Shown here: in pieces, positions 54,705 through 64,000 of the stretch
Position numbering within the stretch: position 1 is the first letter of the stretch
Layout of the letters: every line of letters begins with the position of its first letter
NCBI GenBank assembly: GCA_964059195.1
Contig: CAXKWD010000005.1
Location: forward strand, 145,353,686-145,417,685
Length of the DNA stretch: 64,000 nt
DNA from: Ectobius pallidus
Taxonomy: Eukaryota > Arthropoda > Insecta > Blattodea > Ectobiidae
Reading direction: 5' to 3'
Notes under the pieces: generated by a model
Seen by the model: only the letters and a program-made list of their open reading frames with translations
Databases searched by the model: none
Told to the model about the DNA's origin: nothing
Made by a program: the position numbers and the translations under genes

Positions 54705-57350
54705 TCTATATATTAATAAAAGGAAGTGTCTGTCCTCCGTCTGTCTGTCTTCCGTCTGTCTGTCCGCGATGCCCAGCGAAATCTACTCAACGCAGAGATC
54801 TGAAATGTTATACATAGGCGGACTAAAGTGTCGGAATGTGCACCTCGAAGCCGGAATTTTAATTTTCGCTTTAGTTCGTGAGTTATGAGTGAAAAACGGG
54901 CAGAAAACGTGTATTTTTGGCGTTTTCGAAGCAACAGTTTCAGTAATATATTTCAATGTTAAATCAATTACAGCTGGCTTTGGCTATTTTTGTCATCATA
55001 CCTCATAGCCTACCTTGGAAATAAAAGCATCGCGATCGCTTCATTTGGTAAGTCCATCGTGGACGATTCATTTCTTTCGAGTGTCAAGGCCCGCAGATAT
55101 ATGAAATTTTCAACCTACACGTAAAAAGGATATCAACATAGGCTTAATTATAGTCAAACATTGTTCGATTTGAACGAAACTCACTATACAGGGGTTTCCT
55201 GAGCCAAGGAACTGGAACCTGAGGTCGCTTTTTCTACCAGGGGACGCTACCTAATCGTGGAATACACTCCACGTGATTTAGGTGTTAATAAATATAATGA
55301 TTTAACTATTATGCACTTAAGTTTTGAAATAATTATCGCGGAGGAAGCCGCGGGCACATGTTATCTATATATTAATAAAAGGAAGTGTCTGTCCTCCGTC
55401 TGTCTGTCTTCCGTCTGTCTGTCTTCCGTCTGTCTGTCTTCCGTCTGTCTGTCCGCGATGCCCAGCGAAATCTACTCAACGCAGAGATCTGAAATTTTAT
55501 ACATAGGCGGACTAAAGGGTCGGAATGTGCACCTCGAAGCCGGAATTTTAATTTTCGCTTTAGTTCGTGAGTTATGAGTGAAAAACGGGCAGAAAACGTG
55601 TATTTTTTGCGATTTCGAAGCAACAGTTTCAGTAATATATTTCAATGTTAAATCAATTACAGCTGGCTTTGGCTATTTTTGTCATCATACCTCATAGCCT
55701 ACCTTGGAAATAAAAGCATCGCGATCGCTTCATTTGGTAAGTCCATCGTGGACGATTCATTTGTTTAGAGTGTCAAGGCCCGCAGATATATGAAATTTTC
55801 AACCTACACGTAAAAAGGATATCAACATAGGCTTAATTATGGTCAAACATTGTTCGATTTGAACGAAACTCACTATACAGGGGTTTCCTGAGCCAAGGAA
55901 CTGGAACCTGAGGTCGCTTTTTCTACCAGGGGACGCTACCTAATCGTGGAATACACTCCACGTGATTTAGGTGTTAATAAATATAATGATTTAACTATTA
56001 TGCACTTAAGTTTTGAAATAATTATCGCGGGGGAAGCCGCGGGCACATGTTATCTATATATTAATAAAAGGAAGTGTCTGTCCTCCGTCTGTCTGTCTTC
56101 CGTCTGTCTGTCTTCCGTCTGTCTGTCCGCGATGCCCAGCGAAATCTACTCAACGCAGAGATCTGAAATTTTATACATAGGCGGACTAAAGGGTCGGAAT
56201 GTCCACCTCGAAGCCGGAATTTTAATTTTCGCTTTAGTTCGTGAGTTATGAGTGAAAAACGGGCAGAAAACGTGTATTTTTTGCGATTTCGAAGCAACAG
56301 TTTCAGTAATATATTTCAATGTTAAATCAATTACAGCTGGCTTTGGCTATTTTTGTCATCATACCTCATAGCCTACCTTGGAAATAAAAGCATCGCGATC
56401 GCTTCATTTGGTAAGTCCATCGTGGACGATTCATTTGTTTAGAGTGTCAAGGCCCGCAGATATATGAAATTTTCAACCTACACGTAAAAAGGATATCAAC
56501 ATAGGCTTAATTATGGTCAAACATCGTTCGATTTGAACGAAACTCACTATACAGGGGTTTCCTGAGCCAAGGAACTGGAACCTGAGGTAGCTTTTTTTAC
56601 CAGGGGACGCTACCTAATCGTGGAATACACTCCACGTGATTTCGGTGTTAATAAATATAATGATTTAACTATTATGCACTTAAGTTTTGAAATAATTATC
56701 GCGGGGGAAGCCGCGGGCACATGTTATCTTATAATAATAAAAGGACGTGTTTGTCTGTCTGTCCGCGATGCCCAGCGAAATCTACTGAACGCAGAGATCT
56801 GAAATTTTAAACATAGATGGACTGAAAGGTGGGAGAATGCACCTCGAAGCCGGATTTTTAATTTTAGCTTTCGTTCGCGAGTTATGAGTGAAAAAACTGG
56901 CAGAAAACGTGATTTTAGCGCTGTCGAAGCATCATATTTCAGTAATACATTTCAATGTCAAATCAATTGCATTTGGCTTTGGCTATTTTTGTCATACCGT
57001 GGAAATAAAAGCATCGCGATCGCTTGAATGTTGTAAGCCCACGCTGGTGCATTTGTTTAGAATGTCAAGGCCCGTAGACATACGAAATCTTCAACCTACA
57101 CGGAAGAGGGATAATCAACATAGACCTAAATATGATTAAACATTATTCGATTTGGACGTAACTCACTATACAGGGATTTTATGGGTCAAGGAACTCGAAT
57201 CTGAGATCGCTTTTGCCAGGCGACGCTATCTAATCGTGGTAAGTAGTCCACGTGGTTTAGGTGTTAATAAATATAATGTTTTAACTATTATGCTCTTAAT
57301 TTTTTATTTTTGAAATAATTATCGCGGGCGAAGCCGCGGGCACATGCTAG
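54705..57350 (+). mobile_element. Head-to-tail array of four H-a Helitron units
   Basis: Units start at 54705, 55364, 56053 and 56727 with TCTATATATTAATAAAAGGA-like 5' ends (659, 689, 674 and 624 bp). Host A precedes the first and CTAG (57347-57350) followed by T closes the last. At each internal junction the hairpin block GCCGCGGGCACATG runs on as TTA into the next TC, so the internal CTAG is lost. A 16-bp VNTR (TCCGTCTGTCTGTCTT) near the 5' end occurs in different numbers per unit (rising to four in unit 2). The recurrent frames here cross the unit junctions and are by-products. Confidence 0.9.
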
Positions 57351-57361
57351 TGTAACATATA

Positions 57362-57850
57362 CAGAGTGTTAATGAATAACACCGACATATTTTACCTATG
57401 TATGGAGGGGACATAGACAAGTAACTTTTATTAGAAAGTTTTTGCTCTATGGATTCAATTTTTCCTGTTACAGCACAAAATCTCCCAGGACATGGCCGCC
57501 ACTGACTTCTAACATTTGAAAAAATGCAAAACGAAGAAACTTCGTTGTTAACACTGGAGTTATGAATAAAAAAAAAACTATTGCAGTTCCGACCAGTCAT
57601 GTGGGTAGTCTGTAAGTTTTGCACATTAAGGAACACTAAATTATGATATAGTTGTTGATGAATGATTAAGAATCAGGTTTTCGTCGAGCACTAAGAAGGC
57701 ATGAAGACTAATGAAAATGTTAACTCTATTTCGATTCATTATTGACTTATGATCACCAAATTGTACTGTCTTTAATGTCCTGTAGCATATACATTTTACC
57801 TCTCCTCTATACATAGGTAAAATATTTAGGTGTTATTCATTAACACTCTG
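57362..57850. mobile_element. MITE family C, copy 3
   Basis: 489 bp, CAGAGTGTTAATGAATAACA to TGTTATTCATTAACACTCTG, TA flanks; starts 11 bp after the Helitron array. Confidence 0.88.
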
Positions 57851-57854
57851 TATT

Positions 57855-59150
57855 ATTATTTTTCAAATTTTAACGACTGTCAAAAAATAGTAAGATGATT
57901 TTGTTTTACCCATAGGGTAACCTACTCGCAAAATAATATCTCGTTTTAACTCTTGGTTCATAAATAACTGTTTCCGAACTATCAGAACAACGATGAACAT
58001 TCATAACATGGAGCTTAACATAGCCGAAAGAGATAAATACTGTAATATTAATTTATTTATTAAAATTCTTCTGATTGTATTTACACAGAGAATGTTTGTA
58101 CTGAAGAACGGTAAATATTTCGTTCGTGTTGAATACGGCATGGGAATAATTATCTCTATTAAACCGAGAGCTTTCGGGTATTATAAATGCCAACATTCAC
58201 ATTTACGTATTTGTTGTGTGTGATTGCACATTAATCCGCCATGGTTTGTAATAAATTATACATTGCAGGGAGTAAATAAAACAGTTTATTTTACTAATTA
58301 TAGATCTAACCCTTGCAATACGGAATACGGAATTGTACAGATTAGTGTATTTAAGAAGTCGCTCAAAGTTAACCATTCTGTAGACTTTTCATTGTAATAG
58401 CCTATGTTCTCTGCAGAAATATAGTTTTTGTTTCACTTTATTGTAGTTTTTTTCATGAATTATTATTAGTCACTATTCCTTCGTACGGGTGAAAAGGTAT
58501 TTTTCATGGTTTTTAGCCTTAACCAAAAAACGTCAAGAAGAAGTAACCGTACTTGGTTTTTTAGTGTGCCTGACTTTCTTCCCGAGTTTATTTTAGCGAT
58601 TATATTTCAGTATTTGACCTTCGGGTGTGTGTACTACTATCAAATATTTTACCAAAAGCACTGCAGCACCGTATGACGGCATTGCTAAGTAGATTTCGTT
58701 TTAAAAGAAAATATAATTTCGAGTTAAATAGGGAAGCAAATAAGGCACGAAAAATGTAAGAAAGAAGCACAAACAACTTACACAATATACACAAAAATCA
58801 ATTGTTAATTTTGTAGAAATCTTATGTTATTCTGGGCTGTTACAATAATGTAGGCCTAAGGATTCGAAGATTTTCTTGTTTGACTCCTACGTCTGTCAGT
58901 GATGAACAACTTGTAAAATGAAAAGATTATTTCAATGTCGCAGGATGTCACAGGTTCATGTGAAAAACAACATAATCCTTCAATGAATTCTTCTTCAATA
59001 TTCGGTTTCTCACCGAAATGCTTTTTAGAATTCTCAATTACGTTATTACGTTATAAACAGGGAAGATGGGTACAAAATTAGTGACATCTGGCGGGAAACA
59101 ATTAAAACTTTAAAGAATGCACCCACTGACGTCATGACAATTTCGACTGT
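57855..59150. other. Unassigned stretch
   Basis: The 76-codon frame at 57993-58223 (+) has no recognisable motif; not called. Confidence 0.4.
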
Positions 59151-59169
59151 TTATTCTTCAGAGGCACTT

Positions 59170-59245
59170 CTTTTTTATGCGAATCTTTCTCCGAAGAAGG
59201 ACACGATAGGATGTCCGAAACGTTAGACGTTAGACGTTAGACGCG
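59170..59245 (+). repeat. Decayed Penelope-like terminus
   Basis: CGAAGAAGGACACGATAGGA then TGTCCGAAACGTTAGACG has the layout of a Penelope hammerhead (stem II GGACA/TGTCC, then GAAAC), but the CTGATGA core is altered. A 7-bp unit GTTAGAC is tandemly repeated three times at 59222-59242. Confidence 0.5.
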
Positions 59246-59249
59246 GCCC

Positions 59250-60256
59250 AACCCGGATAGCCAGTACAATCAATCTGTATTATTCACCGGATATAGTAAG
59301 AATAATTAAATCACAGAGGATGAAATGGGCTGGACATGTTGCACGCATGGGGGAGGAAAGACATATCTCAAAAGTATTGAATGGGAGACCCGAAAGGAAA
59401 AGACTACTTGGAAGATCTAGACGTAGGTGGGAGGACAATATTGGCAGAGATGCCAACCTTGAAAGGCGGTTATCAGTAGTGTGAGTCCTCCAGGTTTAAC
59501 CGAAAAATCACTATTACAGGTTTCACAAAATACGTGATTCGGTGACATTTTTGAAATTCCGAGGCAAGGAAACTCTTCCATATACTGCTTTCGATACTGC
59601 TGATTTTCCGCAGTTCGTTTTTGTCCACCAGACTCGTCACTGGTTTTACGTTTACACGACATATTTCCTCAATATTCTGCTTGCACTGCAACACTCAATA
59701 AAACTTCTAGCAAACAACGACGCCGGCAGTCGTCAGCGGCATTACGGTGATAATAAAAAAAAGAGGAAATATGTTAACACAAAAGATGTTATAACTATAA
59801 TTATGTTATAACTGTAAAATATAACATCTTTGATTAACACACACGTCAAAGATTGTAGTGTCCAATGTCGCCAATACAACGGATGTTTTCTTTTACAAAC
59901 TATTTATCATGATAGTAGCTGGCATCTCTGCTGAGACATTAACTTTTTTTATGTTCCCGGGAGAAACGAAAAATTTTAAAAATAGAAATTTAGATTCGTA
60001 TAATCCGTAATATTCAGTACAATTTCCGTATTGCCGTAGCAAATTCAAGAAAATCGTAGAAAGTACGGAAATTCCGTAGCAATTGGCATCTCTGTATTAG
60101 GATAGATTTAAGGGAAGTCGGATTAGCGAGGGTTGGTTGGATGGAGTTAGCGCAGAATAGGGTTGAGTGGCGGGCTCAGGCAAGCGCGGCAATGAACCTT
60201 CGGGTTCCATAAAATATATAATATTCCTTTAGCATGCTTAGGAATTGTCTATTGCC
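59250..60256 (+). pseudogene. RTE-like LINE 3' end interrupted by a hAT element
   Basis: The plus strand encodes the C-terminal tail of an arthropod endonuclease/reverse transcriptase: RRMKWAGHVARMGEERHISK, VLNGRPERKRLLGRSRRRWE, DNI, then, beyond the insertion at 59445-60094, RIDLREVGLARVGWMELAQN, RVEWRAQASAAMNLRVP and a stop near 60210. The 3' untranslated end is TTAGGAATTGTCTATTGCCA with a (TAAG)n-type tail. Reading frame is intact on both sides of the insertion, so the LINE copy was fairly young when hit. Clade is uncertain. Confidence 0.8.
59445..60094 (-). mobile_element. Short hAT element with zinc-finger relic
   Basis: Ends CAGAGATGCCAACCTT and AATTGGCATCTCTG are inverse; 650 bp. On the minus strand at about 59490-59662, EEFPCLGISKMSPNHVFCET then CNSDFSVKPGGLT resembles the N-terminal BED-like zinc finger of hAT transposases (F C..C...FS...GG). 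The rest of the transposase is deleted. Confidence 0.7.
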
Positions 60257-60259
60257 ATT

Positions 60260-60845
60260 GAGTAAGTAAGTAATCGTGGAGACATGTACATTAATAAGAT
60301 GATTAGTACGTTACATATTTTATAGAGTTCGTAACATTTATTTCCTTTCCCATGTAATTTATTTATTTTTTAAAATTAAAATGGGTCTAAATTTACAGTA
60401 TTTATCGAGGTATATACATACTTAATGAATAGACAATACCGATATGATGGTTTTACTGGATGCACAGCAATAATAATAATGAGCGTTCTGGGAATTGGGA
60501 AATGCATTTGTATTGATTGCTATATAATATTTATACATATCTACTCTCTCTCTCATAAACACAAACGTTGTGACTGCTAACAATGCGTGCAGTTTTCTGC
60601 AGTGCTCAGGCAGATTTACGACTTGTTTCTAGGGGCTACAAATCACACCCTACGTAAAGCCTCATAAAATCTGTCGTAACTCCAGAACGCGCAGTTTATT
60701 ATTATTACTATCATTTTTTTAAAAGTAACTGCAGCCCGCTGACTACAAAAATCTGAATATTATCTACAGACTTTAAATCAACTGAAGCAGTATGGAAAGC
60801 AGTACTTCATCTAGTATAATTCCTTCTTGATATTTAAGGGGGACA
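60260..60845. other. Unassigned stretch
   Basis: No supported feature. Confidence 0.4.
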
Positions 60846-60859
60846 TACAGATATGGATA

Positions 60860-61184
60860 GTCCGCCGGCGTGGTCTTGTGGTTAGCGTTGCTGACTACAG
60901 ATTCGTCGGCCCGGGGTCGATTCCCGGAACCTCCTCGGATTTTTCTGAGGTAGGGAGGTCTGGTAGGGGTGCACTCAGCCTCGTGATTCCAAACTGAGGA
61001 GCTACTTGATAGAGAAGTAGCGGCTCCGGTCCAGAAAACCACCATTAACGGCCGTGGGTGTCGGCATGCTGACCACATGCACCCCAATCCTGCCATCTGC
61101 CTACGGGAGATGATGCAGCGGTCAGGTGGTAGGCCAAGTGGTAGGCCAAGTCCTTCCGGGGATGTAGCGCCACGGAGTTTAAAT
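60860..61184 (+). mobile_element. SINE family S2, full-length with exact TSD
   Basis: Head CCGGCGTGGTCTTGTGGTTA, B box GGGTCGATTCCCGG. A 12-bp internal duplication (GTGGTAGGCCAA) occurs near 61128-61152. The 14-bp target duplication TACAGATATGGATA is at 60846-60859 and 61185-61198. Confidence 0.95.
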
Positions 61185-61523
61185 TACAGATATGGATACT
61201 GAGGAATAGGTTAAATTCGTTTTTCTCAGCAATGAATCTGATATGCTCTTTATTGGCTACTTCAGAATTAATAAAACTATTACAGTTAAGGGTAATTATC
61301 GTTACCCATGACATCTTCAGCTCTTAAAATGCGATTTACACAGATGCACTTAACGGCAGTTGAGAATGTACTGAGAATTTGCGAAATCATTTTTAAGTGG
61401 GAAATTTATATGATATGATGACCACTTATACTACAAAATAACACAATTATCCCGAAAGTTCAGTTGGTACAACGTTTACTGAGTTGTAACAGATATATCA
61501 TATGTATTATCATCACCTTCATA

Positions 61524-62035
61524 CAGAGTGTTAAGGAATAACTCCGACATATTTTACCTGTGTATAGAGACGATTTAGACAAGCAACTTTTATTAAGAGA
61601 TTTTTGCTCTATTACGTAAAATGTGTATGCTACAGGGCATTAAAGTCATTACAATTTGGTGCTCATAAGTCAATAATTAAGCGAAATAGGGTTAAAATTT
61701 TCATTAAACTGATTTCAGGCCGCCTGTCGTGATCGATAAAAACTTGATTCTTAATCATTCATCAACAGCTATATCATAATTTAGTGTTTCCATAATCTGC
61801 AAAATTTACAGACTAATCACATGGCCGGTTGCCACTGAATTAGTGTTTTATTCATAACTCCAGTGTTAACAACGAAGTTCCTTTGTTTTACATTTTTTTT
61901 AAATGTTAGAAGTCAGTAGCGGCCACTTTATGCTGTAGTTGAATCCATAGAGCAAAAAATTTCTAATAAAAGTTGCTTGTCTATGTTACCTATATACATA
62001 GGCAAAATATTTCGGTGTTATTCATTAACACCCTG
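61524..62035. mobile_element. MITE family C, copy 4
   Basis: 512 bp, CAGAGTGTTAAGGAATAACT to TGTTATTCATTAACACCCTG, TA flanks. Confidence 0.87.
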
Positions 62036-62039
62036 TATA

Positions 62040-62760
62040 ACATATATTTGTAAGATTATAATGTATCATGGTTATTTCATCAATCGTTGAACTTTCGGGA
62101 TAATTGTGTTATTTTGTGGTATAGGCCTAGGTGGTCCTCATATCAGAAATTTCCTACATTGACTACAAACGGACAATTAAATTTATCAATGAAATTTTTA
62201 AGTGCTTTATGGAAAAAAACTACTAAAGTGAATTAAGAATATATTAACTAAGCTAACTTATTGCTTAAGAGTGTTGTTTTAAAGAAATTCCTGCTGTAAG
62301 TTGACTGCAATTGCCTCGCTCGCTATAAAATGTGCAGCATAAACAAAGTGTGGCTCTATTCGTGAATAATGTAACCCATTTTCTAGGAAGTGGAGGACTC
62401 TTTACTCCACAAAGAACGTGATATATCTGCCAGGAAGTTCAATAAGCTAAAAGCAGTGATATTCCATATCCTTTCTTTACTTTCTTATCTTATTCTGGAG
62501 TTATTTATCCTCAAAATGTCTTCCTCTTTTGCATACTGCTGATATTGAAATGAAGAAATGTGCGAACTCTTGCACAATCTTAAATATACCTTATTGTGAG
62601 TAAGGGCTGGTTTCACAGTTCTAACGTAAGCTAAGATTTTACTATGGCTTGCTCCATTTTTAAGGCATTGCAGTTCGAGTGACGCCGTCGTCTTCGGTTT
62701 TCATAAGCTGAAAGTCTTCCGAAATTGGTGAAATGGAAAAACTCACGCACGCCCAGCTTT
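62040..62760. other. Unassigned stretch
   Basis: No supported feature. Confidence 0.4.
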
Positions 62761-62767
62761 TAGCAGC

Positions 62768-62826
<59 letters not shown>
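62768..62826. repeat. (GT)n-(GA)n microsatellite
   Basis: A compound dinucleotide run; causes the SLSLSL/HTHTHT artefact frame on the minus strand. Confidence 0.95.
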
Positions 62827-63410
62827 AAGCATTCTGAAATTGTATTTTTGTATTCTTGGGACCTCAAAAAGTTCAACAGTGTTGAAGAGTCGATTTGGAA
62901 TTTCTGGGTCGAACTCAATACTTCCACCACCAGAACCTATAGCTAAGCAAACGAAGCGAGATCCCGTTTTAACTCGTTCGGTAGTCCGTGTGTTTGCCAG
63001 TAAATATGTGTCCGCAGTTAAAGGGCAGTGCACGAGTAGTTGACACATTAGAGAATTTAATCATTTGTGTTGTACTAGCAGGTCGTTGCCATTATTCACA
63101 GAACTGCTGGCTGTTTTACTTCAGTAATTTATTTAAAAGAAAAACAATTAATACATATTTATTAACACTGACTTCGTTTGAACATAAATTGAATGAATTA
63201 TACTATAATTTTATTCTTGAGTAGGCCTATATTGTTTGATGTAGTAAACATAAACAATTAAACGAATAGAACTAATGTTATGCTGCCATATGAGTATACA
63301 GACTCTAAATGAAATGATTAAAACTAACCACAGATTCATGAACCTTACCCAGTGATGATTAAAAAGAAACAAACCTGGCTTCGGAATGTATTTTAATATT
63401 ACAGTGCACC
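62827..63410. other. Unassigned stretch
   Basis: Overlapping short frames at 62743-63048 (-) and 62840-63043 (+) show no motif. Confidence 0.4.
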
Positions 63411-63411
63411 G

Positions 63412-63525
63412 CCCGGGGAAAAAACTACCTCAGATTCGAGTTTCCTAGCTTCCCCCCCCAAAAAAAAAACCTCATAGCGAGTTTCGTCCAAATCATTCAA
63501 TGTTCTCCCATTTAGGCATGCTTTC
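63412..63525 (-). repeat. Helitron H-a internal fragment
   Basis: ACCTCAGATTCGAGTTTCCT and GCGAGTTTCGTCCAAATCAT match the middle of the H-a copies at 32253 and 43021. Neither end is present. Confidence 0.75.
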
Positions 63526-63719
63526 ATGACCCCGTATGGCCAGCTATGCAAAAAAAAAGTTATATGCGTGTAGTAATGTTGTAAAGAATTGAATCAAGTA
63601 AAGCGGGTTAATAACATCGAAGCTATCTACAAATTGATGTGTTGTATTGCAGAAAATTGATTTCAGCTGGGCTCCTTTTTTCCAGGTTGCTATGACAAGT
63701 AATTAAGAATGAATTAGGG

Positions 63720-64000
63720 CCTACGAGTAAGTATTTTTTATTCCTTTTCAAGATGCTGGCCGTTTTAACTGATTACCAGTTCTCATGTAAACAATGTCGT
63801 TTTCACAATGAATTATTTTTTGACGTACTTTAATTTCGCCTGTTTCTAAAAAACCTGTTTCTTACGCTGTCATGACCAAACGCGTTTGTTTGATTTTCTT
63901 ACACTTTGGCATGAGTGTTTCTTGAGGTTATTAAAAACGACGTATGTGTATTTTTTTATATATCTTATTCTTTTTAAAAATGTGTATATTTTAACTGATG
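63720..64000 (+). repeat. Second locus of the 2040-2640 repeat module
   Basis: Carries TTTTTATTCCTTTTCAAGAT, TTCGCCTGTTTCT, TTACGCTGTCATGACCAAA, GATTTTCTTACACTTTGGCA and CGACGTATGTGTATTTTTTT in the order seen at 2040-2640; it runs off the window end. Confidence 0.6.

Noticed and set aside
54658..56251. Recurrent open frames encoding MPSEIYSTQRSEILYIGG... in each Helitron unit
   Set aside because: They repeat only because the DNA is tandemly repeated, cross unit junctions and the GTCTG minisatellite, and have overlapping frames on the other strand.
62743..63224. Three overlapping frames near the (GT)n-(GA)n tract
   Set aside because: No motif, mutually overlapping, and partly microsatellite translation.

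Overview
The window looks like non-coding, repeat-saturated DNA from a large arthropod genome, probably a hemimetabolous insect such as a cockroach or a relative. It is AT-rich, has many microsatellites, and carries several families of tRNA-derived SINEs, non-LTR retrotransposon fossils, Helitrons, mariner, hAT and pogo-like elements, and traces of Penelope-like elements. The species assignment is an impression from composition. No bacterial features and no recognisable conserved host gene were found. Most long open frames are by-products of repeats.

Layout. 1-12.8 kb: a non-LTR reverse transcriptase fragment, a 10-bp-TSD MITE, SINEs, two hAT-type MITEs, a pogo-like relic, an internally deleted mariner with intact inverted repeats, an unclassified DNA element with an 8-bp TSD, and two LINE 3' ends. 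13.2-14.3 kb: a Penelope-like foldback with a hammerhead-ribozyme-like core, then a Helitron. 15.0-21.5 kb: the most unusual region, a minus-strand tandem array of nine exon-like blocks. They have consensus splice sites and near-constant 157-164 bp introns. Two introns are enlarged by later insertions, one of them a LINE plus a SINE, and the array ends in a mariner transposase fragment behind its own acceptor. 22-33 kb: inverted-repeat MITEs, a Helitron carrying a broken Tc1/IS630-type transposase, SINEs, an 86-bp tandem repeat and more Helitrons. 34-49 kb: dated SINE insertions, a hAT element, a chimeric Helitron and further MITE copies. 50-57.4 kb: nested Helitrons, two foldback elements, and a head-to-tail array of four Helitron units of which only the last keeps the CTAG end. 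57-64 kb: MITEs, a decayed Penelope end, and a LINE 3' end split by a hAT element.

These parts do not form a pathway. What can be read is insertion history, because many elements keep target-site duplications. The exon-like array is the best candidate for an undescribed locus. Only one of its blocks (17337-17660) is open throughout; the others carry frameshifts while their splice sites are kept. That could mean a decaying repeat-protein gene, a non-coding spliced transcript, or a satellite that includes splice sites. Long stretches between listed items hold AT-rich sequence in which nothing could be supported.
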